From Ophiobolus disseminans (taxonomy: Eukaryota; Ascomycota; Dothideomycetes; Pleosporales; Phaeosphaeriaceae), in assembly GCA_010093685.1 (NCBI GenBank), contig MU006225.1, positions 1,396,020 to 1,433,632 of the forward strand: a stretch of 37,613 nucleotides of DNA, written 5' to 3'. A model generated the notes under the pieces. The model had not been told where the DNA came from. It ran no database searches and saw only the letters and a list, made by a program, of their open reading frames with translations. Below are positions 1-9,741 of this stretch, one piece after another (the stretch's first letter is position 1; each line of letters opens with the position of its first letter). The position numbers were made by a program, and so were the translations under genes.

Positions 1-1863
1 AATATATCTCTGCATAGCTACTGCAGAGATCTCCTAGACTGTTAGTGTAGGAGGTAGTTCTCCTTTCTTGCTGCGGAGGCGGATACGGGTCCTTTCTAAG
101 TAGATAAAGATAGACTTCTTTGCTAGTGCAATGGTAACATTGTGTCTATTAAACTAGAAGCGTCTAAGCAAGATATCAAAACTAAGGTGAGTGTTCTCTA
201 TTATGTATCCCTATCCTGTGCGTGTATATCCTTCAATATTATATGTGAAGTGGCAAGCTTGCCTAATAGTTCTAGTTCCTTCTACTCCTTAGAGGGTCCT
301 TAGAGTAGGTAAATTAATGCACTAGAGTTTAGCTTTCTAGGCAAAGTGGGCGCTCACTAGAGCATATGTCAAGCAACTAGAATCTAGTATTGTAGATGCG
401 TAGTGAGTGTAATTGATAAGCATATGTATAGTAATTGGTTTTGCTTTTATGTAGGGTTAAAATAAGCGCTAATTTTGCTTTATCCTTAAAGCCTTCTCCT
501 TATGCTCCTGCTAGTGACTTTAAGCAGGAGCTACTCTTTTTCCGACTTAGGATCCTCCTCTTCTAGCTGTAGCCTCTCTGCAATCTTTGTAGTTGCAACA
601 GTGGTAGGAGAAGAGCGACGTGTAGGAGCATAAGAGCAAGAGCTAATAATATGTCTAGAAGCTCCACAGCGTATACACAAGCGGTTGTTCCTGCGTCTCT
701 AAATCTTATTCTTGCTTACCTACTTAGCGCGTTAACTTCCTAGGGATTAAGCAGCATGAGCATGTGTAGGCTCCTAATCTATACTATCGTTTTGCTGCGC
801 ATAGCGTTAAGCGTGAGGTTAGGGTCTCTATAGTGTCTTGATAGCATCTAGCCTTAACCCTATAGTTTAAAGTAGAGAGGTGAAAGCACTATACTCAATT
901 GGAACTAGAAAGACACTAATTAGTCTCTCCTGCATAGCGTAGCTAATAGCGTTTTCTAGGAGTAAAATCTTAATAGTGTTACTAAATGACAATGCTCTAG
1001 CATTTGCTAGCTTAGTCTCAAAGCGTAGTAGAAAGCGGGCAAAAGACTTATGTGCCTTCTGCTTGATTGAGTAGACATTAGATAGGGCTTTCTTCTGTTA
1101 GTTGGGGTCGCTGTATGTGCTAGCCAAGTAATCCAGTAGTTAGAAGCCTAAACTATTCTCCTCCTCTTCCTTAGCTCTAACAAAAGCCAAGCACATGTTC
1201 TAGGCATTGCTGCGTAGTCTAGCAAAGATGTAGCGCAGCTAATCTATGTCTGACCTAATACTTCTGCTATTAGTCTTAATTTTGTTTCTTGCTTTAATTT
1301 CCTATCCATTCTATTTAGAGCGTGTTCTATCAAACTCTAAGAGCTGTAGCAGTTTTTCCTTCCTTTTCTTAGACTAGGGTGCATTAAGGCTTTGTTGCAG
1401 AGCATTCTAGAGGCCTTGCATAGTCTATTAATTAATAGTATTGCTTTAAACCATTTACTGTATAAAAGCGTAGAAGGTTTGCTCTATAGTTAGAGGAGCA
1501 TTTGCAGCATTGCTGCTGTTAGCTATTTGCTTAGGTTCTTCTATAGTATATTCTATTGTGTCTGGTGATTCTAGTGATTCTAGTAATTCTAGTGATTATT
1601 AATATTTCCGTTGTTGCCTAGTAGCTCCGTTAGTGTCCAATAATTCCGTTGATGTCCAATAATTCCGTTGATGTCCAATAATTCCGTTAATATCTAATAA
1701 TTCCGTTAATGTCTAATGATTTTGTTATGTGCTTATGTAGGTGTTTAACCGTAGAGGTCCTTGCAGTGGCGTCCTTGTATTCCGTTGTATTGCTCTCGCA
1801 ATTCCGTTGTAGAGCACTAGGGGATGGCTACACTAGCTACTTAAGTGGTTAATCGAATTTAAA
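1..1863 (-). mobile_element. Gypsy A' internal region (leader and gag), partial
   Basis: This is the reverse complement of the 5' internal part of gypsy A (about 8336-10225), with scattered transitions and repeat-number differences. Read on the minus strand it runs from the primer-binding site next to the LTR at 1864 through the repeat-rich leader and gag to the start of pol, where the window ends. The gag segment covering about 1021-1300 is nearly identical to 9000-9230 of copy A. Many TAG and TAA stops interrupt it, so it is not translatable. It is oriented opposite to copy A, giving an inverted pair. The 3' part and second LTR lie outside the window. Confidence 0.9.
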
Positions 1864-2202
1864 TGTAAGGGGCTAGGCAGAAGACTGCAGAAAGGCTAGG
1901 TTTAACCGTGATGAATTCGATGGAGTCTATCTAGAGCTAGAGAGCAGGCTGACTTTATAGCAGACTGCTAGCTTCTAGAAGTATCTACTTACCTTAGCAT
2001 TTGTCAGCTGTTAGAAGAACATATCTTGTTCTGGCTAGTTCCTAGACATTCTGTGACATTCTAGGACATTCCATGACACTCTAGGACATTCTATAATGTT
2101 CTAGGACATTCTATGATGTTCTAGGACATTCCATGATGTTCTAGGCTCTTCTATTGAACCGAAGTGACTCCACTAAGGATAGCAGAGGTCTAACCTCTTA
2201 CA
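1864..2202 (-). repeat. 5' LTR of gypsy A' (339 bp)
   Basis: The repeat is bounded by TGTAAG...CTTACA (minus-strand reading TGTAAGAGG...CCCTTACA) and has the same 339-bp length as both LTRs of copy A. It carries the 20-bp U3 repeats, the TATA motif and the self-primer segment (1912-1921). The presumed primer-binding site is at 1852-1861 and differs from that of copy A by one G-to-A change. To the right the sequence switches abruptly to copia integrase coding at 2203, so this is the insertion edge. Confidence 0.92.
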
Positions 2203-3804
2203 GACAATTCTAGTAGATTAACGACACGATAAGCTTGTAGACCGTAGTAGAGTTAGAGTATTTATAGGATATTCTAAGACAACAAACAAGCAGTTTAAGT
2301 TCTATTCGCTAGAGCTTGGATACACATTAAGAACAAGCCGATTGTTAGTAGACGAATACACCCCTAGAGGAAAAGTTAAACTACGACTACGAAACATCCT
2401 AGCTAGACTACAAGGGACGCAGAACACAATGCCAGACCGAAGACTAAGAGGAAGGCCTAGGAAGGATCTAGAGACTAATACCGGGACTAATACCGGGACT
2501 AATACCGGGGCTAATACCGAGAAAAATCAACGCCCTACCCCCGCTTAACTAGCAGAACTAATAGAGACATCTCTTGCAGAACCGACGGAATCACCTCCCG
2601 CAGAACCTACGGAATCACCTCCCGCAGAACTAATCGAATCACCTGCGGAACTAATCAAATTATCTCCTGCAGAAGCAACAGAACTATCTCCTACAGAACC
2701 TAATACCAAGCTAATAAAGCGTAGAAGAGAAAGACTAAGAAAGCTAACTGCTGTTCCTCCTACTACCCTATCTCAAGATGAGCAAGTACCTAACCTAGTG
2801 AACAAAGAGCCTAGAAACCCTGTTAAAGATTTGCTAGAAGCTCCTCGATACTTTATAAGAGAGTCTAAACGCAAGAGGTCTACTAAAGACACTGTAGAAG
2901 ATAAAAGATTCTAGAAAATTATCAAAGCTATGCTAGCACAAGTCGACTTTACGGACAAACAAGCACAGTTTTTTAAGAAGGCCTTTCTAGCAACTAAGAT
3001 TATAGGAATCTCGATTCCCCAGACGTATTAACAAGCTATAAACAACCTAAGGTATAGAAATCGTTAGAAAGCAGCGGTACTAGAGGAGATTATCTCGCTA
3101 ATAGAAAATAGAACCTAGAAAGAAGTCTTACGGCCTAAAGATGCTAACATAGTTAATTCAAAGTGGGTTTTTACAATCAAGACTAAGCTAGACGGGACAA
3201 TTAAACGATTTAAGGCACGCCTTGTAGCACGGGGTTTTACTTAAGTACAGGGAATTGACTACAACAAGACCTTTGCGCTAACTGTCTGCATAGATACCTT
3301 GCGTCTATTCCTAGCTACTATTATAGTAGAAGACTTAGAATGTTCTTATTACGACATCAAGAATGCATTTACTAAGTCTTACCTTAAGGAACAGATTCTT
3401 CTTAAGCTACCTAAAGGAGTTTATGTCAAGAAAGAACATGTCCTAAAAGTTCTTCGAAGCCTGTATAGACTAAAGCAAGCTGCTTAAGACTAGAACCTTT
3501 TAATAAAGAAAGAGCTTCTTGCATAGGGATTTGTGCAAAGCCTTATAGATTCTTGTATATTTGTCTATAAGAAGAGAAAGATTCGAATCCTAGTCTACGT
3601 TGACGACGTCCTTGCAGCGGCAAAAGAGCAATCTTAGACGGAGTGGTTCTAGAAGAAGCTTTCTAGACAATTTAACGCTAAGAACCTAGAGAAGGTACAT
3701 AAGGTCCTTAGAGTGCAAGTTACAAGAGATAGAAAGCATCGTACAATCTTCCTTAACTAAGAGCAATACCTACGCGCAGTACTTAACAAGTTTAGAATGT
3801 TAAG
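2203..3804 (+). pseudogene. Copia X relic: integrase C-terminus, spacer and reverse transcriptase
   Basis: One plus-strand frame (starting 2204) reads from a copia integrase C-terminal segment (RVFIGYSKTTNKQFKFYS at about 2255) through a spacer and into reverse transcriptase. The spacer has 12-bp repeats encoding NTG units (about 2474-2520) and Pro/Glu-rich octapeptide-like repeats (2560-2700). RT signs are WVFTIKTKLDGTI, KARLVARGFTQ, DIKNAFTKSYLKEQI, SLYRLKQA and the catalytic YVDD at 3596-3607. Stops are TAG or TAA at expected Trp or Gln positions. The 5' part (gag, protease, most of integrase) is cut off by gypsy A' and the RT 3' part and RNase H by copia Y at 3805. Family call is firm; function is lost. 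Confidence 0.9.
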
Positions 3805-4017
3805 TGTTAGATAGCAGATCGACCTAAGGTAGACTGTAGAGGTCGGAAATCAGGACTATAGCAGGCTTAGCTAATTAGGAGTCACTAGACTTGGCACAGA
3901 CAGATCTCAGCTAAAATTAGACAAGCGAGGTCGATAGAGAACAAGCAACCACCACTTAAGATTATCAATCTATCTACGATTCTATTGTCCCTATTAAAGA
4001 CTACTATAAATCTAACA
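3805..4017 (+). repeat. 5' LTR of copia Y (213 bp)
   Basis: The boundaries are TGTTAGA...TCTAACA inverted termini, the same as those of copia Z but with unrelated interior sequence. It interrupts the RT frame of copia X, and the five bases before it are TTAAG. Directly after it at 4018 comes ATTAAGAGTCT, the same primer-site core as in copia Z. No matching 3' LTR is seen in the window. Confidence 0.75.
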
Positions 4018-5010
4018 ATTAAGAGTCTTACTATCCTATCTACTAACATTTTACAACATAACACACACTCTATTACGCGACGCTCTTGTTGTATTGCGCG
4101 CTACAACAAATTACACTACCTAGATAATTTAACTATAGGCGCGAGCTGCAGCCCTTAAGATCTAGGGCGCAATAGACCTAGTAGGGACGCAAGTACTGCT
4201 AACAGAGCCTCTAGAGCCCTCTATACCTAACGTATCGACGTACACGCCGTCGCGCGGCAATCGAACTCTAGCAAGGCCGTCTAACCTTACAATACTAGCT
4301 TAGCAAGAATACAAGAAGGATATAGAGCAATACAAGATACTCTTAGACTAATACAAGAATCGCCTGCGTTAATACAAGAAGAAGAGAGCAGCACTAGTGC
4401 AGATAGTTACGTTTATACAGTTAACAATATCGCCCTATCTATTACGCACCTGCTGTCTACCTAATTAAACTCTCTGTAAGTAGGTAGCTAACCTTAAACA
4501 GACTGTCAGCGTAGACAACAGAGAAGAAAAGGAGCGAGCGCGCGAACGATACCTTGCATCCCTTAAACCTATAAGAACTGCGATAAGTTAGGAAATATAG
4601 CTTGCAGAATACGATTAAGCAGCGACTAAGGCAGAGACCTATTAGGTCGCTAAGCTAACAGATATCTTAGCAGTAACAAAGGACTTTCTTAATACCGTAA
4701 ACAAAGTTAATCCAATTTGGACTAGTACCTTTTAAGATACTAGCCGAAATCTAACTAGCATAACAAGAAAGGAGATAATAAAACGCTTCCGAGAGAATAT
4801 GCTGCTGTCTTACCCCCTTAAATTAGGGAGGAACAAGGCTGCTTTTGCAGCAGGTAAGGGCGCATACCTTGCTAACAGTAGTGCAACTACTCGGGGCGAT
4901 AAGAGGGACGCCTCTTAAGCCGAAAGCGCGCTATCTCAACGGGGAAGAGCCCGTACAAGATACCTATCCAGCTCAAACAAGGCTAAAGGCAAGCGATCTT
5001 TAGATCAAGA
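4018..5010 (+). pseudogene. Copia Y gag relic
   Basis: After the primer-binding site and a leader, a decayed plus-strand frame from about 4310 matches the gag of copia Z. Shared blocks include ITRKEIIKRF, KERARERY and the TKDFL...VNK segment, and a 20-nt stretch around 4770 is nearly identical to 19000. The gag is rich in Lys, Gln and Tyr and carries many TAG and TAA stops. Just where copia Z has its zinc knuckle, this copy breaks off and the sequence becomes gypsy integrase. Protease, integrase and RT of copia Y are missing, so it is a deleted or recombined remnant. Confidence 0.72.
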
Positions 5011-6231
5011 CGTAGGTAACCCGGAACTGCGCTGTTTGTGGAAGGACTAAGCCCTAGAGAGACGGTCTCTATAGCTTCTTAAAGCCCCTCCCTATCCTAG
5101 AGAGAATCTAGAAGAAGGTATCTATAGATTTTATTACTAGCCTTTCTAAGAGTAATAGTTGTACTAATATAATAGTAGTCACTAACCGCCTTAGCAAAGA
5201 TATTATGCTAGTGGCCTTACTAAACATTAAGACTAAGACTGTAGCATAGACCTTTATTAAGCATGTTATTATCTATTACTAGCTTCTAGATGCTATTGTG
5301 TTAGACTAGGGAAGCTAGTTTATAAGTAGGCTCTAGAAGCGCCTATGTAAAGTGCTGGGTATTACTAGGCGCCTGTCTACTGCCTTCTATCCCTAAACTA
5401 ATAGTGCTACTAAGAGAATAAACAGCACTATTAAGGCTTACTTAAGAGCCTATGTGAACTAGGATCAGAAAAACTAGGCACACCTTCTAGGAATAGCTAT
5501 AATAGCTATTAGGGGGAGAGAAGCAATATCTACTAAAGTTAGCCTCTTCTTTCTTTAGCATAGATACTATGTTGACCCGCTTTAACTAGAGGCACTACTA
5601 CGCAGTAGCTAGGACTACTTAGCAAGTGAATAAGCTAGGAAGAAGATTGCTAATACTATAATTAAGAAGTTTAAGTAGGTCTTTAATCTAGCACAAGTAT
5701 CTATAGCAGAAGCACAGCAAGAGCAGGAACGTTAAGCTAACAAGTACTAGAAAGAGCCTAAGCAACTGCGTGTTAGTAATAAAGTCTAGCTCTTACTAGG
5801 CAAGCACTTTAAGACAAAGCGCGCTTGTAAAAAGCTAGACTAGAAGAACGCAAAGTACACTGTCCTTGAGGTGATTAGCACGTATAATATCCGCTTAAAC
5901 ACTCTACTAGGACCTTACAATGTCTTTTACATAGACTAACTAAGACTAGCAGCCTCTAACTCTTTTCTAAGTTAGCTAAATGATAATATCTAACCTAAGC
6001 CACTAGTTATTAAAGAGGAAGAAGAATATTATGTTGAAGCTATTATAGAAGAGAAAAGAAGGCGGAGAGAATAAGGTCATGAGTTGTTGTATAAGGTTAA
6101 GTGGACTAGTTATGCTTAAACTACATAGGAACTAGCAATTAATCTTAAGGACAACACTGCCTTACAATGCTGGCTAGACCTTACAGCACTATTCTGGAAT
6201 AAAGAAGGCTACCTACCTAAGGAGTTTTGAT
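5011..6231 (+). pseudogene. Gypsy B relic: integrase and chromodomain
   Basis: The frame begins inside the integrase zinc finger at the second Cys pair (NCAVCGRTKPW at about 5018). It continues through the catalytic core (VSIDFITSLSKSNSCTNIIV, then IVLDWGSQF, then PQTNSATKRINSTIKAYL) and ends with a chromodomain at about 6024-6170 (YYVEAIIEEKRRR...LYKVKWTSYAWTTWEL). The natural stop is TGA at 6229-6231. Of the three catalytic acids, the first Asp is Asn and the Glu is Lys, both G-to-A changes; the second Asp remains. Gag, protease, RT and RNase H are absent because the 5' side is joined to copia Y. The chromodomain would have bound histone marks to guide integration. Confidence 0.88.
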
Positions 6232-6263
6232 TATCCTAAGGCATGTTTAAAGTCCTACAGGCT

Positions 6264-6275
6264 AGGAGGGGGATA
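6264..6275 (+). other. Polypurine tract of gypsy B
   Basis: AGGAGGGGGATA lies directly before the 3' LTR, the expected plus-strand primer position for an LTR element. Confidence 0.7.
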
Positions 6276-6276
6276 T

Positions 6277-6457
6277 TGTAATAGGCTGAGCCCTAGGTAT
6301 CTAGCGGAGCCTAGTTATAGATAAGATCTATCTAACCTTGTCCTGCCTAGTGTGTAGGGAAGCGAGCTACACTAAAAACTTATCACTGCACCTCTATAGC
6401 TCTTTATTAATTTAACTATTGTTATTAGGTACTAGCATACTTTGCGCAGCCCTTACA
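6277..6457 (+). repeat. 3' LTR of gypsy B (181 bp)
   Basis: It starts TGTAATAGGC one base after the polypurine tract and is taken to end at CCCTTACA (6457), giving TGTAA/TTACA termini like the gypsy A LTR. The interior is unrelated to the other LTRs here. The right edge is inferred from the terminal inverted motif only, as no second copy is present. Confidence 0.6.
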
Positions 6458-7126
6458 GTCGTCCTCGCTAAGCCTAAGATCTAGGTTTGCTAAATCTGCG
6501 CCTTCGACTACCTTAAGGAGCTTGCTCCCGCCTTTGTGGCTATAAAGGCTTAGATTAAGCGCGAGCGCAGTAGCATAAGCGAGGAGGATTAGGAGAAGCA
6601 GCGTTAAACGTCTAACACGTACAACCTTAAGCGCTTTAACGTATGTATTACTGCTCTTCTAGTGTTAACTTTTAGCTAACTCTAATAGCTCTGTATGTCG
6701 GGCACTAGTCGCAACGCGCTAGCTAACATTGTCGTTAATGCTAATATTAAGAAGAACTTTAGCTGCGCAGGCTATGCTCGTCCGTGTAAGAAGCGCGGCT
6801 ACTACTATAGCAATATCCTAGCCGATGCGGCCGCACTATACTCCTCTCTAGTTAAGTAGTAGCTTGCAACTTCCTCTTGCCGTTAGCGCAATAATAAGGG
6901 CAAGGACTATAGTTTAGATAGTCTAAACCTCTTTTCGCCTCGTCGCGACAGCAGCGGGTCGCCCTTAGGTCGACGTTACGGCGTGTAAGTTAGAGGTGCG
7001 GCTAAGCGAGGCTTATAGCGTAGATTCAGGCAGTGCTTTATTATAAAGCTTCCTATATGTTTAGGCTCCCTCGGGAGCGGCTAGAAGGGATATCACTATT
7101 ATTTATATTATCCTATTTAACTGCTA
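6458..7126 (+). pseudogene. Decayed reading frame of unknown origin
   Basis: Starting directly after the gypsy B LTR, plus frame 2 stays open for about 220 codons except for TAG and TAA stops of the kind the local mutation makes from Trp and Gln codons. An ATG at 6695 starts a clearer segment (MSGTSRNALANIVVNANIKK) with SCAGYARPCKKRGYYYSN and later an Arg/Ser-rich part. Upstream of it is a segment with a possible Cys pair (WVCQICAF, if a TAG is read as Trp). I do not recognise a family. It lies between the ends of gypsy B and gypsy C and could be host or transposon sequence older than both. Confidence 0.35.
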
Positions 7127-7171
7127 TTACGCGTGATGTATGTCCTAGTATACGGTAGCCCTTAGGCTTAC

Positions 7172-7996
7172 TGCTGCTTTCGAGGCCGTCCTCTGCCTCT
7201 CTTTAGAGCACTAGCGAACGCACCGCTGCTCTGACGTCGTTTTGTCGACTGCCTGCGGGTAGTCTAACGACTCCGCGTCCTCTTATTCTTAAGGTATTCC
7301 CTTAGCAGCTCCTTATAAGAGTCGAGGTTTACCGCTAGTTTCTAGGTCGCCTCTTCCGCTAGCTACCCGAGCTATTTTACAAGGTATTCTCTGCCTCTAG
7401 CTTAGGTGTCGTTAGAATTAAGGATAGCTTCTACCTCATAACGTTCGCTAGGAGCGATCTCGTTAGGGATTTAGATAGCGCCTAGCCTAAAGCCTGCTTC
7501 TAGTAGTAGTGCGTTCCACGCCTTAAGGAGTGACACATTAAAGACGGGATATAGCTAGGCTATCGATAGAGAGAGGTTAAGGCGGTACGCTAGCTTCTCT
7601 ATGCGCTCTAAGATTTTAAATAGCCCTAGGTAATAGGCGTTAAACTTCTTTAATAGGCGTCTTGTTATAATTTTTTTGCTTGCAGCAACACCTAGTCGCC
7701 TTTAGTAAAGTGCTTCTTCTCGCGCTTTGCGTTATACTACTTCTTGTTTGCCTTTTAGGCGTAGGCAAGAGAGGCGGCTGCCGTCTCCTATAATTTAACC
7801 TATTTGTTTAAGCGGTTAGTGACCTACTAGCGCATAGCCGCTAGGTCCCTAGAGGCGGCCTAGTTAAGGTCCGGCTTTCGCAGCTAATGCTTATTAGGTA
7901 CTCTATTAAAGCCCTTAGGGTCAATCCCAAACACTATGCGTATAGAGCTAAGTATATGCCCTAAGTGCTGCTTAGAATTGTACGCGTATTCCGCAA
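7172..7996 (-). pseudogene. Gypsy C integrase C-terminus, chromodomain and AT-hook tail
   Basis: The minus strand from 7996 continues the integrase (EYAYN start) through the C-terminal domain (FTKGDQVLLQAKKI, then LYPVFNVSLLK) to a chromodomain at about 7450-7290 (RYEVEAILNSNDT, GREYLVKWLG). A Lys/Arg-rich tail follows. After one TAG, the same frame encodes KRGRGRPRKQQ at 7206-7172, an AT-hook core (GRP flanked by basic residues). A minor-groove-binding tail behind a chromodomain could help tether the integration complex to chromatin; that role is inference. The frame is broken only by RIP-type stops. Confidence 0.82.
7992..7996. repeat. Target-site duplication CGCAA, left of gypsy A
   Basis: CGCAA at 7992-7996 is repeated at 13832-13836, exactly flanking the two LTRs of gypsy A. 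This is the 5-bp duplication made by a Ty3/gypsy integrase, and it lies in the integrase frame of gypsy C. Confidence 0.95.
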
Positions 7997-8052
7997 TGTA
8001 AGAGGTTAGACCTCTGCTATCCTTAGTGGAGTCACTTCGGTTCAATAGAAGA

Positions 8053-8152
8053 GCCTAGAACATCATAGAATGTCCTAGAACATTATGGAATGTCCTAGAA
8101 CATCATGGAATGTCCTAGAGTGTTATGGAATGTCCTGGAATGTCACAGAATG
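8053..8152 (+). repeat. Five 20-bp tandem repeats in the U3 of gypsy A
   Basis: Five units of TCCTAGAACATYATGGAATG, with some drift, run head to tail. The same array is present in the 3' LTR (about 13549-13648) and, reversed, in A' (about 2047-2146). Position upstream of the TATA box suggests enhancer-like sites; that is inference. Confidence 0.85.
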
Positions 8153-8239
8153 TCCGGGAACTAGCTAGAACAAGATATATTCTTCTAACAGCTGACAAAT
8201 GCTGAGGTAAGTAGATACTTCCAGAAGCTAGCAGTCTGC

Positions 8240-8245
8240 TATAAA
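8240..8245 (+). promoter_or_regulatory. TATA box of gypsy A LTR
   Basis: TATAAA lies 38 bases upstream of ATCGAATTCA, a spacing that would place the RNA start at the self-primer segment. Confidence 0.7.
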
Positions 8246-8277
8246 GTCAGCCTGCTCTCTAGCTCTAGATAGACTCC

Positions 8278-8287
8278 ATCGAATTCA
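8278..8287 (+). other. Self-primer segment of gypsy A (putative 5' end of RNA)
   Basis: ATCGAATTCA is perfectly complementary over ten bases to TGAATTCGAT at 8338-8347, just inside the element. In Tf1-type elements the 5' end of the RNA folds back on the primer-binding site, is cleaved and primes minus-strand DNA. The match, its place after the TATA box and the lack of a TGG tRNA-type site support this. Confidence 0.72.
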
Positions 8288-8337
8288 TCACGGTTAAACC
8301 TAGCCTTTCTGCAGTCTTCTGCCTGGCCCCTTACATT

Positions 8338-8347
8338 TGAATTCGAT
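8338..8347 (+). other. Primer-binding site of gypsy A
   Basis: TGAATTCGAT begins three bases after the 5' LTR and pairs with the LTR segment 8278-8287. There is no TGG start, which a 3'-CCA tRNA primer would need. Confidence 0.72.
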
Positions 8348-8399
8348 CAACCACTTAAGTAGCTAGTGTAGCTATCCCCTAGTGCTCTACAACGGAATT

Positions 8400-8629
8400 G
8401 CGAGAGCAATACAACAGAACAATTGCGAGAGCAATACAACGGAACAATTACGAGAGCAATACAACGGAACAATTGCGAGAGCAATACAACGGAATACAAG
8501 GACGCCACTGCAGGGACCTCTACGGTTAAACACCTGCATGAGCACATAACAAAATCATTAGACATCAACGGAATTATTAGACATCAACGGAATCATTGGA
8601 CACCAACGGAGCCACTAGGCAACAACGGA
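8400..8629 (+). repeat. Two minisatellites in the gypsy A leader
   Basis: About four units of a 25-bp repeat (GCGAGAGCAATACAACGGAA core) occupy 8400-8494, and four units of a 19-bp repeat (ATTATTAGACATCAACGGA) occupy 8554-8629. Neither length is a multiple of three, so the arrays probably lie in untranslated leader. Copy A' has about one 25-bp unit and six 19-bp units (1607-1720). Confidence 0.85.
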
Positions 8630-8640
8630 AATATTGATAA

Positions 8641-9741
8641 TCACTGGAATCACTAGAATTACTAGACACAATAGAACATACTATAGAAGAACCTAAGCAA
8701 ATAGCTAACAGCAGCAATGCTGCAAATGCTCCTCTAACTATAGAGCAAACCTTCTACGCTTTTATGCAGCAAATAGTTTAAAGCAATGCTATTAATCAAC
8801 AGACTATGCAAGGCCTCTAGAATGCTCTGCAACAAAGCCTTAATGCACCCTAGTCTAAGAAAAGAAAGGAAAAACTGCTACAGCTCTTAGAGTTTAATGG
8901 AACACGCTCTAAATAGGATAGATAGGAAATTAAAGCAAGAAACAAAATTAAGACTAATAGCAGAAGTATTAGGTTAGACATAGATCAGCTGCGCTACATC
9001 TTTGCTAGACTACGCAGCAATGCCTAGAACATGTGCTTGGCTTTTGTTAGAGCTAAGGAAGAGAAGGAGAATAGTTTAGGCTCCTAACTACTAGATTACT
9101 TAGCTAGCACATACAGCGACCCCAACCGACAGAAGAAAGCTCTATCTAATGTCTACTCAATCAAGCAGAAGGCACATAAGTCTTTTGCCCGCTTTCTACT
9201 ACGCTTTGAGACTAAGCTAGCAAATGCTAGAGTATTGTCATTCAATAACACTATCAAGATTTCACTCCTAGAAAACGCTATTAGCCACGCTATGCAGAAG
9301 AGACTAATTAGTGTCTTTCTAGTTCTAATTAAGTATAGTGCTTTCACCTCTCTACTTCAAACTATAGGGTTAAGGCTAGATGCTATCAAGACACTATAGA
9401 GACCCTAACCTCACGCTTAACGCTATGCGCAGCAAAACGATAGTATAGATTAGGAGCCTACACATGCTCATGCTGCTCAATCCCTAGGAAGTTAACGCGC
9501 TAAGTGGGTGAGCAAGAATAAGATTTAGAGACGTAGGAACAACCGCTTGTGTATACGCTGTAGAGCTTCTGGACATATTATTAGCTCTTGCCCTTATGCT
9601 TCTATACGTCGCCCTTCTCCTACTACTGTTGCAACTACAAAGATTGCAGAGAGGCTACAGCTAGAAGAGGAGGATTCTAAGTCAGAAAAAGAGTAGCTCC
9701 TGCTCAAAGTCACCAGCAGGAGCATAAGGAGAAGGCTTTGA
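8641..9741 (+). pseudogene. Gypsy A gag (capsid and nucleocapsid)
   Basis: Frame 1 encodes a gag with an acidic N-terminus (SLESLELLDTIEHTIEEPK), a capsid-like helical region (RYIFARLRSNAQ, KKALSNVYSIKQKAHKSFARF) and a single zinc knuckle, CIRCRASGHIISSC (CX2CX4HX4C), at about 9550-9591. It ends at a TAG at 9694 or, if that arose by mutation, at a TGA at 9739. Pol is in the -1 frame relative to gag. The true start codon is unclear: an ATG at 8764 is in frame, but the frame is open upstream to 8641. Many TAG and TAA stops make it a pseudogene. Confidence 0.82.

Larger units (their letters stand above)
7997..8335 (+). repeat. 5' LTR of gypsy A (339 bp)
   Basis: Termini are TGTAAGAGG and CCCCTTACA. 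U3 holds five 20-bp tandem units (8053-8152), a TATAAA box at 8240-8245 and, 38 bases downstream, the ATCGAATTCA segment thought to begin the transcript. It differs from the 3' LTR by nine transitions. Confidence 0.95.

Noticed and set aside
8053..8152. Regular 20-bp repeats resembling a CRISPR array
   Set aside because: Units are contiguous without spacers, lie in the U3 of an LTR and recur in every LTR copy of the family.
8336..8356. tRNA 3'-end primer site for gypsy A
   Set aside because: The sequence after the LTR does not begin with TGG and the LTR itself offers a perfect 10-base complement.
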